From NCBI RefSeq assembly GCF_001465795.2, contig NZ_CP013659.2:3118501-3182500 (forward strand): a stretch of 64,000 nucleotides of DNA, in the 5' to 3' direction. The stretch is from Planococcus rifietoensis (GTDB taxonomy: Bacteria; Bacillota; Bacilli; Bacillales_A; Planococcaceae). The stretch's first letter is position 1; every line of letters starts with the position of its first letter. A model generated the notes under the pieces. That model made no database searches. It was not told the DNA's origin and saw only the letters and a program-made list of their open reading frames with translations. Both the position numbers and the translations under genes were made by a program. This document shows, one piece after another, positions 15,764 through 25,451 of the stretch.

Positions 15764-17113
15764 TCAGTAATTCATATCGAACCAGCCGTTGCTGATCGTT
15801 TGCTTGTACCAGTAATAACTGTCTTTTTTCGTTCTTTCCAATGTGTTGAAATCGACGTGGATGATGCCGAAGCGCTTGTCGTAGCCTTCTGCCCATTCGA
15901 AATTATCCATGAGCGACCATGTCAGATAGCCTTTGATGTTGACGCCGTAATCCATGCTTCTCTTTAGAGACGTCAAATGCTGCTTCAAGTACTCGATTCT
16001 TCTTTGGTCGCGCACACGGCCGTTTTCCGGCTCGTCGTTATAGCAAGCTCCATTTTCCGTTATGTAAATCGGAATCGCGCCGTATTGGTCTTTGATTTTT
16101 GCCAATACGCGGTAGAAGCCTTCAGGGAAGATGGCCCAGCCGAAATCGGTTTTCTCGAAACCGATGTCCACGCGCTCTAGATCGAATAGATCGGCGTCTT
16201 TTTTATACCTGCCGACACTGCCGGTGTAATAATTGATGCCGACAAAGTCGATCGGCTGATTGATGATTTCCATATCGCCTTCTTCAACTTGAAGCGTCAC
16301 GCCTTTTTTCTCGAACCACTCGACCATGAAGGCCGGGTAGCTCCCTTTGAAGACCGGGTCGAAAAACCATTCCATCAAGAAGCCCATGCTGCGGTTGCAC
16401 GCGTCGATGTCTTCTTGCTTATTGCTGAACGGTTCGAGCCATTCAACGTTCGGCGCATAGCCAATTTCGCCATCCACACCCAACTCTCTAAAGCGGCTGA
16501 CCGCTTTCCCGTGAGCCAGCAAAACGTGGTGGGAAATATTTGTGGCCAGCTGGAGGTCCTGGTTGCCTGGTGCATGGATGCCGATAAAGTTTGATAAGAA
16601 CGACACACACCAAGGTTCATTGATCGTCACCCACTTGCTAATCTTGCCGCCAAATTCCTTGAACATCAACTCGGCATAATCCGCAAAGGCGTCGACTGTC
16701 TTGCGATTGGCCCAGCCACCTTCGTCCTGCAAAGCTTGCGGCAAGTCCCAGTGATACAGCGTACACATCGGTTCGATGCCGTTCGCGAGCAAGGCGTCGA
16801 CAAAGTCGTGATAGAATTTCAAGCCTTTGTCGTTCACTTCGCCGGTTCCTGAAGGGAAAATTCTCGGCCACGACACAGAGAAACGGTACGTATCGATGCC
16901 CAATTCCTTCATGAGCTTGATGTCTTCCTCGTAGCGGTGGTAGCTGTCGGCTGCAACATCCCCATTGTCCCCGTTTAGTACTTTCCCGGGAGTATGCGAG
17001 AACGTATCCCAGATCGATAGCCCTTTGCCGTCTTTAAAAGCCGCGCCTTCTATTTGATAAGCGGCCGTCGCCGCTCCCCATTTCATGTCTTTTGGAAATT
17101 CCATAATCGCCAT
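15764..17113 (-). CDS. beta-glucosidase, glycoside hydrolase family 1
   Basis: A 449-residue GH1 enzyme with no signal peptide, so intracellular. The acid/base Glu is E166 in TINEPW and the nucleophile is E353 in ITENG. The ATG at 17113 is used because GGAGG lies eight bases upstream; an in-frame ATG at 17140 has no better site. It hydrolyses beta-linked di- or oligosaccharides brought in by the upstream ABC transporter. As the sequence lacks obvious 6-phospho features and the importer is ABC-type, unphosphorylated beta-glucosides are the likely substrate (inference). Confidence 0.93.
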   Translation of the reverse strand: MAIMEFPKDMKWGAATAAYQIEGAAFKDGKGLSIWDTFSHTPGKVLNGDNGDVAADSYHRYEEDIKLMKELGIDTYRFSVSWPRIFPSGTGEVNDKGLKFYHDFVDALLANGIEPMCTLYHWDLPQALQDEGGWANRKTVDAFADYAELMFKEFGGKISKWVTINEPWCVSFLSNFIGIHAPGNQDLQLATNISHHVLLAHGKAVSRFRELGVDGEIGYAPNVEWLEPFSNKQEDIDACNRSMGFLMEWFFDPVFKGSYPAFMVEWFEKKGVTLQVEEGDMEIINQPIDFVGINYYTGSVGRYKKDADLFDLERVDIGFEKTDFGWAIFPEGFYRVLAKIKDQYGAIPIYITENGACYNDEPENGRVRDQRRIEYLKQHLTSLKRSMDYGVNIKGYLTWSLMDNFEWAEGYDKRFGIIHVDFNTLERTKKDSYYWYKQTISNGWFDMNY

Positions 17114-17167
17114 TCCTACTACCTCCAATTGCCGCATCATGCGGCTCCACTCACTTTTTTTTCAGTG

Positions 17168-18199
17168 TCATGCCTTTGATTTTAAAATTGCGTTGCCACA
17201 GGATTCCCGGGCGATCAGTTCGGAATCGATAAACACCGGTTTTAATTTCGATTGGCCGTTGATCAAGTCATTCAACATATACGCGGCCAGTTTGCCTAGT
17301 CTTTCCTTGTCCTGCCGAACCGTCGACAATAGCGGAGCGCTGTAGCGGCAAGCATCGATATCATCACAGCCGACCAGCCGGATATCTTCCGGCACTCTAA
17401 GCCCAGCTTCCTTGATCGCCCTTAAGGCGCCGAATGCCATTAAATCAGATGCCGCAAACACCGCTTCCGGACGCTCGGGAGCCTGCAAGATTTTTTTCAT
17501 GGCTGTATATCCACTGTCTTCGTAATAATCGCCGTACTGCATCCATTCGTCTTTTATTTCAAGGCCGAATTGGTTCATCGCTTGCAAATAGCCCCGGCCT
17601 CTCAGCTTGGTGACTTCCGAATTTTGCTGGCCGCCGATAAAGCCGATTGTTCTCACCGAGTTTAAGTAAAGATGCTGGATCACTTTGGCGCCCAGATTAA
17701 TGTTATCGGTCATGACGTAGCTCGAACGCGGGCCGTCAAGTACCAAGTCGATGCCCATGCACGGGATTTCGCTGTTGACGAGGTCATGGATGGAATCTTC
17801 AATTTCCTCACCTGTGATGATCAAGCAGCCATCCACGTGGAAATGTTTGCAGCGAGCCAAATAGCTGCCATTGTCTTGGGAAAAGTTCTCGTTGGAGAAC
17901 ATCAGGATATCGTAACCCAATAAGCCCATATTCTTTTTGAACGCGGTCACGACTTCATTGAAGAAAGGATGGGTAAATTCGACATTCACTTTCCCGGCAT
18001 AAATCAAGCCGATCAAATTGGATTTTTTGGTCGCCAAGGATTTCGCTGAAAAATTCGGCTGGTATCCGGTCTCCTTGATGACATCCAGTATCTTTTTCTT
18101 GGTAGCTTCGTTAATGCCATGATAATTATTGATCGTTTTGGACACAGTGGCCGGCGAGACACCGGCCATTTTTGCGATATCTTTTATGGTTAGGCTCAT
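17168..18199 (-). CDS. LacI-family transcriptional regulator of the beta-glucoside operon
   Basis: A 343-residue repressor. The DNA-binding helix-turn-helix is TIKDIAKMAGVSPATVSKTI (residues 4-23), followed by a sugar-binding sensor domain. It is the fourth gene of the operon, between the permease and the GH1 gene. Palindromes with the core AAACCGGTTT upstream of the operon (21530-21541 and 21634-21643) are its probable operators. The imported glycoside or its product is the probable inducer. Confidence 0.9.
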   Translation of the reverse strand: MSLTIKDIAKMAGVSPATVSKTINNYHGINEATKKKILDVIKETGYQPNFSAKSLATKKSNLIGLIYAGKVNVEFTHPFFNEVVTAFKKNMGLLGYDILMFSNENFSQDNGSYLARCKHFHVDGCLIITGEEIEDSIHDLVNSEIPCMGIDLVLDGPRSSYVMTDNINLGAKVIQHLYLNSVRTIGFIGGQQNSEVTKLRGRGYLQAMNQFGLEIKDEWMQYGDYYEDSGYTAMKKILQAPERPEAVFAASDLMAFGALRAIKEAGLRVPEDIRLVGCDDIDACRYSAPLLSTVRQDKERLGKLAAYMLNDLINGQSKLKPVFIDSELIARESCGNAILKSKA

Positions 18200-18274
18200 G
18201 CGTACCCCTCTTTACTGTCTTTAATTTAAGATTATTGTAACTAAGATAGTGAGCCAATGGTTACAATGAGGCCT

Positions 18275-19117
18275 TTATTTTACTGAACCTTCTGCAATGC
18301 TTGAGATAAACAAGCGGTTGAACAAGAGGAAAATGATGATCAATGGCATCGTTGCCCAAAATACGCCAGATAAGATCATGCCGAAATCGACGTTGACCGT
18401 GTTGCGCAACGAAGCCAAAGCGACTTGGATCGTGTAATTATCCGGGTCTCTGAGAATCGTGAACTGCCATAAAAACTCGCCCCATACCGCGGTAAACACG
18501 ATGATCCCGAGCGTCGCAAAAGCCGGTAAGATGATTGGCAGCACGATGCTGCGGTAGATTTTGAAGTTCGAACAGCCATCCAATTTGGCGGCTTCAATCA
18601 ATTCATCCGGCACCGAGTCACCAATATATTGGCGCATCAGGAAAATGCCCAATGGGTTCAAAAAGAACAAAATCATGACGCCAGCTAAGGTATCTAGCAG
18701 ACCCGCATTGGCGATTAAAAAATACTGCGGGATCAACCCAAGCTGCGGCGGGATGATCATCGTCAACAAGATGGTGATGAACAGGAAATTTTTTGCCGGA
18801 AAATAGAACTTGGCAAAAGCAAACCCTGCCAGCGAACTGATGAATAACACGACCAAGGTGACGATGGAACACAAGACGAACGACGTCCAGAGGGCGCCGA
18901 AAAAGTCGATTTGCAGCAATACTTTCTGAAAATTTTCCACCAATAAATTCCCTGGCGTGATTGTCGGAGGAATGGAGTTATACGCTGAACTGGTTTGCGT
19001 CGCCATCACGAACATCCAATAGAACGGGAACAATGACAGCAAAGAAGCAAGGGACAAGAACAAATAGACGAATAACTTATTCATGGAAAACTTTCGTTTG
19101 CTTTCAGCTTGATTCAT
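18275..19117 (-). CDS. carbohydrate ABC transporter permease (MalG type)
   Basis: A 280-residue inner-membrane protein with six hydrophobic segments. The EAA loop is seen as ELIEAAKLDGCSNFKIYRSI, which contacts the ATPase. Its gene begins four bases after the partner permease. No ATPase gene is in this operon, so a shared MsmX-like ATPase encoded elsewhere must energise it, which is common for oligosaccharide importers of Bacillota. Confidence 0.92.
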   Translation of the reverse strand: MNQAESKRKFSMNKLFVYLFLSLASLLSLFPFYWMFVMATQTSSAYNSIPPTITPGNLLVENFQKVLLQIDFFGALWTSFVLCSIVTLVVLFISSLAGFAFAKFYFPAKNFLFITILLTMIIPPQLGLIPQYFLIANAGLLDTLAGVMILFFLNPLGIFLMRQYIGDSVPDELIEAAKLDGCSNFKIYRSIVLPIILPAFATLGIIVFTAVWGEFLWQFTILRDPDNYTIQVALASLRNTVNVDFGMILSGVFWATMPLIIIFLLFNRLFISSIAEGSVK

Positions 19118-19121
19118 CAGT

Positions 19122-20066
19122 TCATCCCCTCCCTTTCTTTTTGCCGAGTCGACCGGATGCTACATACGTATTGATGGCCGCGAAAATGACGATGATGACC
19201 AATAAAATAATCGCTGTGGCAGAAGCGGTTCCAAACGACTGCAGCCTGAAAGCATCCCGGTACAGATACATGACCACGGTCATCGCTTCGTCTCGTGTAA
19301 ATGCCGCAGCCCCTAAGAACACCGTCGGCTCGGAAAACAGCTGCAAGGCGCCGACTGTCGAGAAGAACACCGTCAAAATAATGAACGGCTTGAGCAATGG
19401 CAAGGTAATGTGAATAACCTGTTGGAATTTATTGGCACCATCGATAGTGGCTGCCTCGTACACATCATTCGGAATGCTCTGGATGCCGGCTAGATAGATA
19501 ATCGTGTTATATCCAACCCATCGCCAGAACACCATGATCGAGATCGCGATTTTGGTCCCCCATTCAGAAGTTGCCCAACTAACAGGTTCCATCCCAAAAA
19601 GCCCCAGTACATAATTGGCCAATGATGATTCATGATTGCTGAAAATGACACTGAAAATCAAAGCCACGGCTACCATCGACGTGATATATGGCATGAAAAT
19701 CGTTACCCGGAAAAAACTTCTTAAGCGGAGAAAGGCCACATTCAGCAAAATCGCCAAGATAATGCCGATGACGATTTGAGGGGCTGTCCCGATCAAGCCG
19801 ATAATGATGGTATTGTACAAAGACTTCCAGAACAGCGGATCTTCCAAGACGATCCGAAAGTTATTCAAGCCGACAAAACTCATATCTCCCAGGCCATTCC
19901 AGCTTTGAAAAGCTAAGTAGAAACTAAAAAGTGCTGGGTAGAGGCCAATGACGGCAAAAATAATAAAGAACGGCGCTATGTATAAATAAGAGGAGATCAT
20001 GTTCTTGCGTTTTTCGGACGATCGTTTTTTCCCGCCTTTGTTTCCTTTTCGGTAAACAGAGTCCAT
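19122..20066 (-). CDS. carbohydrate ABC transporter permease (MalF type)
   Basis: A 314-residue permease with a basic N-terminus and six hydrophobic segments. Its EAA loop reads VYEAATIDGANKFQQVIHIT. The ATG at 20066 is chosen; a longer in-frame version starting at 20198 would run into the binding-protein gene and add a non-homologous leader, and a GTG three codons upstream is also possible. It forms the channel with the MalG-type protein. Confidence 0.9.
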   Translation of the reverse strand: MDSVYRKGNKGGKKRSSEKRKNMISSYLYIAPFFIIFAVIGLYPALFSFYLAFQSWNGLGDMSFVGLNNFRIVLEDPLFWKSLYNTIIIGLIGTAPQIVIGIILAILLNVAFLRLRSFFRVTIFMPYITSMVAVALIFSVIFSNHESSLANYVLGLFGMEPVSWATSEWGTKIAISIMVFWRWVGYNTIIYLAGIQSIPNDVYEAATIDGANKFQQVIHITLPLLKPFIILTVFFSTVGALQLFSEPTVFLGAAAFTRDEAMTVVMYLYRDAFRLQSFGTASATAIILLVIIVIFAAINTYVASGRLGKKKGRG

Positions 20067-20088
20067 TTCACTCACCCGCTTTAATTTA

Positions 20089-20131
20089 AAATAGGGGCAT
20101 GGATTCCGTGAAGTCACCATACCCCTTGAAC
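20089..20131 (-). terminator. intercistronic hairpin after the binding-protein gene
   Basis: AGGGGTATGG can pair with CCATGCCCCT and is followed by ATTTTAAATT on the minus strand. Its place between the binding-protein and permease genes suggests partial termination or mRNA protection. Confidence 0.5.
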
Positions 20132-20149
20132 TGTTGGCTGTGCCAATTG

Positions 20150-21436
20150 TTATTGACGGTCGATCAAATCTTGTGCGCGTTTGACGGCTGCATCCCATTC
20201 TTCTTCAGGGTCTGCCCCATTCTGCACATTTTTCAACGCGTTCAGCACTTCATTATTTACCGGGAAATATTTCACGCCTTTGAAGACGGCTGTATCGATA
20301 TCTTGCGCCGCTTCCGCGAATACAGATGACGTGACTTGGCCGCCGAAGAACTCATCTTCGTTGCCTGTGAACTCGTCCATTTCATACACAGCAGGAGCTG
20401 AAGGGAACAAGCCTTTTTCCTGGAATGATCCAAGCTGGTTGTCAGCTGACACTAGCCATTCCGTAAAGTCGTAAGCTTCCTGTGCATTTTCCGTTTCGCT
20501 TGGGATAGCTAGATAAGACCCGCCCCAGTTAGCCGCGAATTCTGTCGGCAATGTTGCCACTCTCCACTTCCCTGCTGCATCCGGCGCGTTTCCTTCCATC
20601 CAGCCTTTCAGCCAGCCTGCACCTAGTTCGACTGCAAATTCGCCCGTGTTGACGGCGTTGGCCCATTCAGGTGTCCACATTTCAAATTTGCCGACGACGC
20701 CCGCTTCGTTCAGTTCAACTGCGTAATCATAGGCTTTTTTCACATCGTTGCCTTCTTGTGCAATCAATAGTTCGCCTTCAGGATTCAAATAAGTTTCTTC
20801 TGAAGCGTCGAGATATGCTCTAAACGCCATTTCGATGCTGTCGACAAATGGCTTTCCGGTCTCTTCAAGAACTTGCAAGCCCGCTTCTTTGAAGGCTTCC
20901 GGTGAATCGATCATAGCTGATACTTCTGCAGGATCTGTTGGCAGCCCGGCTTCTTCAAAGACATCAGAACGGTAATACAAAGCCTTTGGCCCGATGTCAG
21001 TTGGCAGGCCGAAGAGGAAATCGCCTTCTTGGTTCGCTCCGGCATTCCATTTCCATTCCAAATACTCCCCTTGAACATCTTCTGCCCCTAAATCATATAA
21101 GTTTTCAAAGCTGCCTTGCGCTTCTTTGAATCGATCGAACTGGTCGACTTCGAGCATCGCGATATCAGGCGCGCCGCTTCCTGCAGACAATGAGGTAAAT
21201 AGCGCATCATGGTGTTCGGCTGTTTCTGAAACTTTCACATTGATGGTAACGTTCGGGTTTTCCGCTTCGTACGCTTCAGCTAACTCTTCATAGTTTGTGG
21301 CTCCAAACGACCAAAAATCCAGTGTCACTTCGCCGCCTTCTCCGGAACCAGCTGCCTCTTCTTCATTGCATGCTGCCAGTGTTGCGGAAAGTGCCAATGT
21401 CATTCCAAGCACAGGCCATTTTTTCATGTTCTTCAT
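20150..21436 (-). CDS. carbohydrate ABC transporter substrate-binding lipoprotein
   Basis: A 428-residue family 1 extracellular binding protein. The signal peptide ends in a LAAC lipobox near residue 23, followed by an acidic linker and VTLDFWSFGATNYEEL, the usual first strand. It captures an oligosaccharide, most likely a beta-glucoside given the GH1 enzyme in the same operon. It is the first gene, preceded by LacI-type operators. Confidence 0.9.
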   Translation of the reverse strand: MKNMKKWPVLGMTLALSATLAACNEEEAAGSGEGGEVTLDFWSFGATNYEELAEAYEAENPNVTINVKVSETAEHHDALFTSLSAGSGAPDIAMLEVDQFDRFKEAQGSFENLYDLGAEDVQGEYLEWKWNAGANQEGDFLFGLPTDIGPKALYYRSDVFEEAGLPTDPAEVSAMIDSPEAFKEAGLQVLEETGKPFVDSIEMAFRAYLDASEETYLNPEGELLIAQEGNDVKKAYDYAVELNEAGVVGKFEMWTPEWANAVNTGEFAVELGAGWLKGWMEGNAPDAAGKWRVATLPTEFAANWGGSYLAIPSETENAQEAYDFTEWLVSADNQLGSFQEKGLFPSAPAVYEMDEFTGNEDEFFGGQVTSSVFAEAAQDIDTAVFKGVKYFPVNNEVLNALKNVQNGADPEEEWDAAVKRAQDLIDRQ

Positions 21437-21529
21437 TTCATTTCCCCCCTATATGGTGATCGACGTGCCTCAACTAAAATGATGAGTGCTGATTCATGTT
21501 GAGCGAAAATAGTGTCCGTTTCAGTTAAC

Positions 21530-21541
21530 GAAACCGGTTTC
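21530..21541. promoter_or_regulatory. LacI-type operator, proximal to the beta-glucoside operon
   Basis: The perfect 12-bp palindrome GAAACCGGTTTC lies about 95 bp upstream of the binding-protein start. Confidence 0.7.
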
Positions 21542-21560
21542 CATAATCGCTAAAAAAAAT

Positions 21561-21643
21561 GAGTTAAACCGCTTACATTTACAATAATAACTCAATTTTT
21601 TCATTAATCAATCTTTTATTTTAGAAAATATGTAAACCGGTTT
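21561..21643. promoter_or_regulatory. distal LacI-type operators of the beta-glucoside operon
   Basis: TGTAAACCGGTTTCG with core AAACCGGTTT at 21634-21643 repeats the proximal operator, and a weaker related site GTTAAACCGCTTACA occurs near 21562-21576. The region between is very AT-rich and would hold the promoter. Several operators on one promoter suggest looping repression. Nothing else was recognised in the 21437-21724 gap. Confidence 0.6.
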
Positions 21644-21724
21644 CGTTAATTCCCCGTCATTTCTAGTAAATAAGCGATAAAAATTTTTTTCTTGTCCATA
21701 CGACATTAATCGCTCGATATACAA

Positions 21725-21773
21725 AAAGAGCAATGGCTTGAAGGGAATTCAAATTCCCCAAGCCATCGCTCCT
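21725..21773 (-). terminator. intrinsic terminator of the DUF4317 gene
   Basis: GAGCGATGGCTTG and CAAGCCATTGCTC form a long stem followed by TTTTT on the minus strand, just after the DUF4317 stop. Confidence 0.8.
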
Positions 21774-21780
21774 GTACTTC

Positions 21781-22968
21781 CTACTCCAATTCTTCCTCCG
21801 CCAACAACTTAAACCCTTCCACGACCGTATCCTCTTCGACTTCGATCAGGATGCAGCGCCGGCCGTTGTAATTGACTTGTTTGACGTAACGTAAGTCTTC
21901 GGGGCCGATCTTGATTTCCGCGATTTTCGTGTTGATCTTGATCGATTTGGCCCCGTATTTCGGCACGATGTGGCTCGCTTTCATTTCGTACTGGCGGTCA
22001 TCGGTCACTTGCTGGAAAGCCTGTTCCACTTTCTCGGTGCTGATGTCTTTGATGCCGCTTGCCTTCAAGACGCGTTCGACTTCCTTGGAATCGAGCATCG
22101 GCGCCGGCTCGTCCTCATCTTCCGCTTCCACTTCGAGCATGCTGTTGATCTCATCGTAGACGCCCGCCAGCGTTCTCGAATTGACCTCATCACCGATCAC
22201 CTGCTTGACGATTTCTTCAAACACCACTTTATCGTCTTCAGCGGTGGTGATTTCGTCGCCGTTCAGCACGTTTTCGATAAACTGGAAATCCGGCTTATTG
22301 GCCTTCGCCGCCGAATACAGGATGCGGTTGACGTCTGCGGCATTGTTCGTGAAGCTCGGGAACAAGAAACCGCCGACTGGGGATGACAGTTTGATGACCG
22401 GGTCCGCCATGATGTTCGACTTGAATTCCTTTTCGACAAAATCAAACACCAGTGACGATTTCGGCAGCTCGGTCTGGTTCATGCTGCTGAGGACAAATGG
22501 CGTCGTGTATACCTCGTCGCGCATGGCGGCTTCCGTCTCGTCAGGTTCGCGTTTCGTCGTCTTGAAATACGTGCCGCGGATGAAAGTGATGACCATGTCT
22601 TTCTCGTATGGCGTTTCCTCGACCATCTTCAAGGCGACGCGCTGCATATTGTCTTTCCAGCCCTCTGCATCGTCCGCGTGAAGCCCTTCGTATAGTAAAT
22701 GCTGCGTATGGTCCGCTTGCCCTTCTTCCGGGCGCTGAAACTTCACTTCGAACAGCTTAATGTCGAGCTTGCCCGCGAGCACTTTCTTGAAATTGGCCAA
22801 AAACAGCTCTTGCTGCTCCCGATCGAGCAAGGAAAACGAACGGCTTTCCTCGTGGAAGATCTCGCTTGTGTCCTGTTTGATATATACGTTGTAAATCTCG
22901 GCGATTTTCAGTAAATCCGTCTCCAGCTTGAACTGCTTGCGGATTTCGGCAATGTCTTTTTTGTTCAT
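21781..22968 (-). CDS. DUF4317 family protein of unknown function
   Basis: A 395-residue soluble protein that resembles the DUF4317 family, beginning MNKKDIAEIRKQFK. The ATG at 22968 matches the usual N-terminus; a longer in-frame reading from 23052 adds residues that overlap the upstream terminator. It has an acidic stretch (EVEAEDEDEPAP) before a C-terminal domain and no membrane segment. No catalytic motif can be pointed to. It is monocistronic, with terminators on both sides. Confidence 0.8.
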   Translation of the reverse strand: MNKKDIAEIRKQFKLETDLLKIAEIYNVYIKQDTSEIFHEESRSFSLLDREQQELFLANFKKVLAGKLDIKLFEVKFQRPEEGQADHTQHLLYEGLHADDAEGWKDNMQRVALKMVEETPYEKDMVITFIRGTYFKTTKREPDETEAAMRDEVYTTPFVLSSMNQTELPKSSLVFDFVEKEFKSNIMADPVIKLSSPVGGFLFPSFTNNAADVNRILYSAAKANKPDFQFIENVLNGDEITTAEDDKVVFEEIVKQVIGDEVNSRTLAGVYDEINSMLEVEAEDEDEPAPMLDSKEVERVLKASGIKDISTEKVEQAFQQVTDDRQYEMKASHIVPKYGAKSIKINTKIAEIKIGPEDLRYVKQVNYNGRRCILIEVEEDTVVEGFKLLAEEELE

Positions 22969-23007
22969 CTCTATTTCCAACTCCCAGCTAGTAAAATCCA
23001 TATGGTG

Positions 23008-23050
23008 CAAAAAAAGAGCATCCAAGCCAATTCGCTTTGGACACTCTTTC
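23008..23050 (-). terminator. intrinsic terminator of the AEC carrier gene
   Basis: AAAGAGTGTCCAA pairs imperfectly with TTGGATGCTCTTT and is followed by a run of T on the minus strand, between the carrier gene and the DUF4317 gene. Confidence 0.75.
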
Positions 23051-23113
23051 ATTATAACAAGATTTCATCAGGAAACCGGGATTGCCCCTAGATGATTTCC
23101 AAATCATTGGTGT

Positions 23114-24028
23114 TCACAAGACCAGCAGTAATGCCGGAATGGTAACGATGCTTGCCAAGGTGCTGACGAACATCGCACTCGACACCATATCCGGATTCAT
23201 ATTGAATTTCATGGCCAACAGCGTCGTCGTGGCAGCAGCCGGAGTCGCCGCAGAAATCAGCAGCACCTTCGCTTCCAACGACCCTGCCGGATACAGCCAG
23301 GCCAGCAGCACGAACGCGATTGCCGGGAACGCGGCCAATTTCAGCACAGCCGCGGTCCCAATAAACTTCAGTACGGTTTTGATCTGAATCGATGCCAAGG
23401 TGATTCCGAGCAGTGTCAACAGCACCGGCACCGCCGCCTGCCCAAGCAAGCCCGTCGCATTGCCGAGCGCCTCAGGAACTCCTATGCCCGCTATTTTCAG
23501 AACCAGCCCGATCGTGATGGCAATAAACCCAGGCATGCGGATGATGGTAATGAAAATCGCTTTCTTCGACACATCGGCATGATTCGAAGCGTAGAAAATG
23601 CCAGCCGAATTCATCAGCAAAGATTGCATGACGACGTAAATAATGGCAATCGCCATCCCCTCGTCCCCGAAGGCGAACAACACGATCGGCAAGCCGTAAT
23701 TCCCGGTGTTCGGAAACGCGCTCGCGAGCATCATCGTGTTGCGGTACGACAGATTCCATCCAAACACGATGCCAAGAAGCTGAATCAGCACCGCAAACAA
23801 GACGAACAACAACACCGCAAACAGCACGATCCGCCCTAAATCTCCCAAATCCAACGAGGAGGTCGTGACGGAATGGAAAAATAACGCCGGGCTGAACACG
23901 TAGATGCACAAATCCGACACCGGTTTTGTCTGGATGTCCATGAACCGGCCGACGAAAAACCCGATGCCGAGCAAAATAAAGACCGGCAAAATGACATTGA
24001 TGATTTCACTGACAATCACGGCGTTCAC
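23114..24028 (-). CDS. AEC (auxin efflux carrier) family transporter
   Basis: A 304-residue, very hydrophobic protein with about ten predicted membrane segments in two halves, typical of bacterial AEC/BASS-fold carriers for organic acids such as malate or malonate. The opening segment VILPVFILLGIGFFVGR and the central SAFPNTGNYGLP match the family pattern. It lies 52 bp after the 2-hydroxycarboxylate transporter gene without a clear terminator, so the two may be cotranscribed and both handle carboxylates (inference). Confidence 0.87.
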   Translation of the reverse strand: MNAVIVSEIINVILPVFILLGIGFFVGRFMDIQTKPVSDLCIYVFSPALFFHSVTTSSLDLGDLGRIVLFAVLLFVLFAVLIQLLGIVFGWNLSYRNTMMLASAFPNTGNYGLPIVLFAFGDEGMAIAIIYVVMQSLLMNSAGIFYASNHADVSKKAIFITIIRMPGFIAITIGLVLKIAGIGVPEALGNATGLLGQAAVPVLLTLLGITLASIQIKTVLKFIGTAAVLKLAAFPAIAFVLLAWLYPAGSLEAKVLLISAATPAAATTTLLAMKFNMNPDMVSSAMFVSTLASIVTIPALLLVL

Positions 24029-24080
24029 TCTCCATCAGAAAGAGGGAAAGGATTTCTCCCCTCCCCCAAAGTTTAATTTA

Positions 24081-25388
24081 TTAAATGAAAAACGGGATAA
24101 ACACACTGGCGAGTAATAAGATCAACGCGCCGCCGAGACGGGACGAAATTTGCGCAAATGGCATCAATTCCATGCGTCTTGCCGCAGACAGCACCGCGAC
24201 ATCGCCCGTTCCGCCCATATTCGCCATACACAACCCTGCTGTGATAGCCGCTTCGATCGGGTAGAAGCCCATGAATTTCCCGACGACGCCGGCACCGATG
24301 ACAGCACCGATGACAACGGCTAAGACGATGAGCACGTATTGGATGCTCAAGGCATTCAGCACGGCTTCAAGATCCGTATACGCGACCCCAATGCCTACTA
24401 GCAAAGCGTTGGTCCAGTTGCGCGCCACGAATTCATACCACTGGCTTGCGCCTTCTACGATAATTTCCGGCATGACGTTCGCGACTTTGAGCAATGCCAC
24501 CAAAACGATCATGATCGCGTACGGATGAAGCGGGATAAAATCGCCCAATAAATTCCCTAAAATATAGAACGACACCGCAGCCAAGACGCCGATTCCCATT
24601 TTGGCCAAATCGTAGCTCGGCGTTTCTTTTTTCTCGTAATGGAAATTGCGGATCAGCTGGCCATTCCCCGTCAAGCTCGGGTATTTATCACCGATCAAAT
24701 TCAATACACTCGCCAAGATGATGGCGAAGACATTCCCAAGTGCCAAAGCCGGCACTAAAATCGACAGGTAATACCCGGGTTCATTGCCCAGCATTTCCGA
24801 ATAAACTTGAGACATCGGCACAGCGCCTGCACCCATGCCGCCGCCCATGATTGGCATGGCGATGACGAGCACCGCTTCCTGGACGCTAAAGCCCAATACC
24901 ATCCCGACCAACGCAGCCAGGCCAACCGCTCCTGCCACCGCAGCGAGCAATGGCAAGGCATAGCGGACGCCCGCTTTCACCAGGATCTTCGATTCCATCC
25001 CCAAAATACTGCCGGTAATTAAAGCCGCAATATAGAAGTTGAGGAAATCGCCGTCTTTCATGAATTCCGTAATGCCTGCCGTTGTGCTTTCAGGCATAAG
25101 TCCACTATAGACCATATAAGCGGATCCGAAAATAGCGACAATCGCGCCGCCTCCGAGGAACGTGCGGACGATTGGCATATGATTGCCGAACCAGCCCAAT
25201 AATTCACCAAGCACCATGGTAATGAGCAAGGCGCCGATCATGCCGGCCGGCAAGTTTTCGGTGTACATCGCATAGATCGCAATCGCTGCGAAAACCCCGA
25301 ACCATAGAATCGGCATATTGAAAATCGTGAATTTGTCTTTCAAATTTCTCGCCGGCAACTGCGGCGGAACCTTATTTGTTTCCTTCAT
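24081..25388 (-). CDS. 2-hydroxycarboxylate transporter (2HCT family; citrate/malate:cation symporter)
   Basis: A 435-residue membrane protein with about eleven hydrophobic segments. The 2HCT signature is seen as MGGGMGAGAVPMS, and near the C-terminus ANMGGTGDVAVL supplies the second re-entrant-loop GG motif. Relatives are CitS, CimH, CitP and MaeN, which import citrate or malate with Na+ or H+. A cre-like site and direct repeats precede it, and a CitA/CitB-like two-component pair is encoded just upstream, so induction by external carboxylate is likely. Confidence 0.92.
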   Translation of the reverse strand: MKETNKVPPQLPARNLKDKFTIFNMPILWFGVFAAIAIYAMYTENLPAGMIGALLITMVLGELLGWFGNHMPIVRTFLGGGAIVAIFGSAYMVYSGLMPESTTAGITEFMKDGDFLNFYIAALITGSILGMESKILVKAGVRYALPLLAAVAGAVGLAALVGMVLGFSVQEAVLVIAMPIMGGGMGAGAVPMSQVYSEMLGNEPGYYLSILVPALALGNVFAIILASVLNLIGDKYPSLTGNGQLIRNFHYEKKETPSYDLAKMGIGVLAAVSFYILGNLLGDFIPLHPYAIMIVLVALLKVANVMPEIIVEGASQWYEFVARNWTNALLVGIGVAYTDLEAVLNALSIQYVLIVLAVVIGAVIGAGVVGKFMGFYPIEAAITAGLCMANMGGTGDVAVLSAARRMELMPFAQISSRLGGALILLLASVFIPFFI

Positions 25389-25425
25389 CGTTGGACACCT
25401 CGTTTTCTTGAGCTTGCGCCATTCA

Positions 25426-25440
25426 GGTAAGCGCTTTCAA
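25426..25440 (-). promoter_or_regulatory. candidate cre site upstream of the 2HCT gene
   Basis: On the minus strand TTGAAAGCGCTTACC fits WTGNAANCGNWNNCW with one mismatch. It lies 38 bp before the transporter start, suitable for CcpA repression of carboxylate uptake. Confidence 0.6.
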
Positions 25441-25451
25441 TGTATTTCATA

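Noticed and set aside
16978..16992. CTTTCCCGGGAGTA as a Noc site
   Set aside because: Four mismatches to the consensus and located in a coding region; the core alone is expected by chance.
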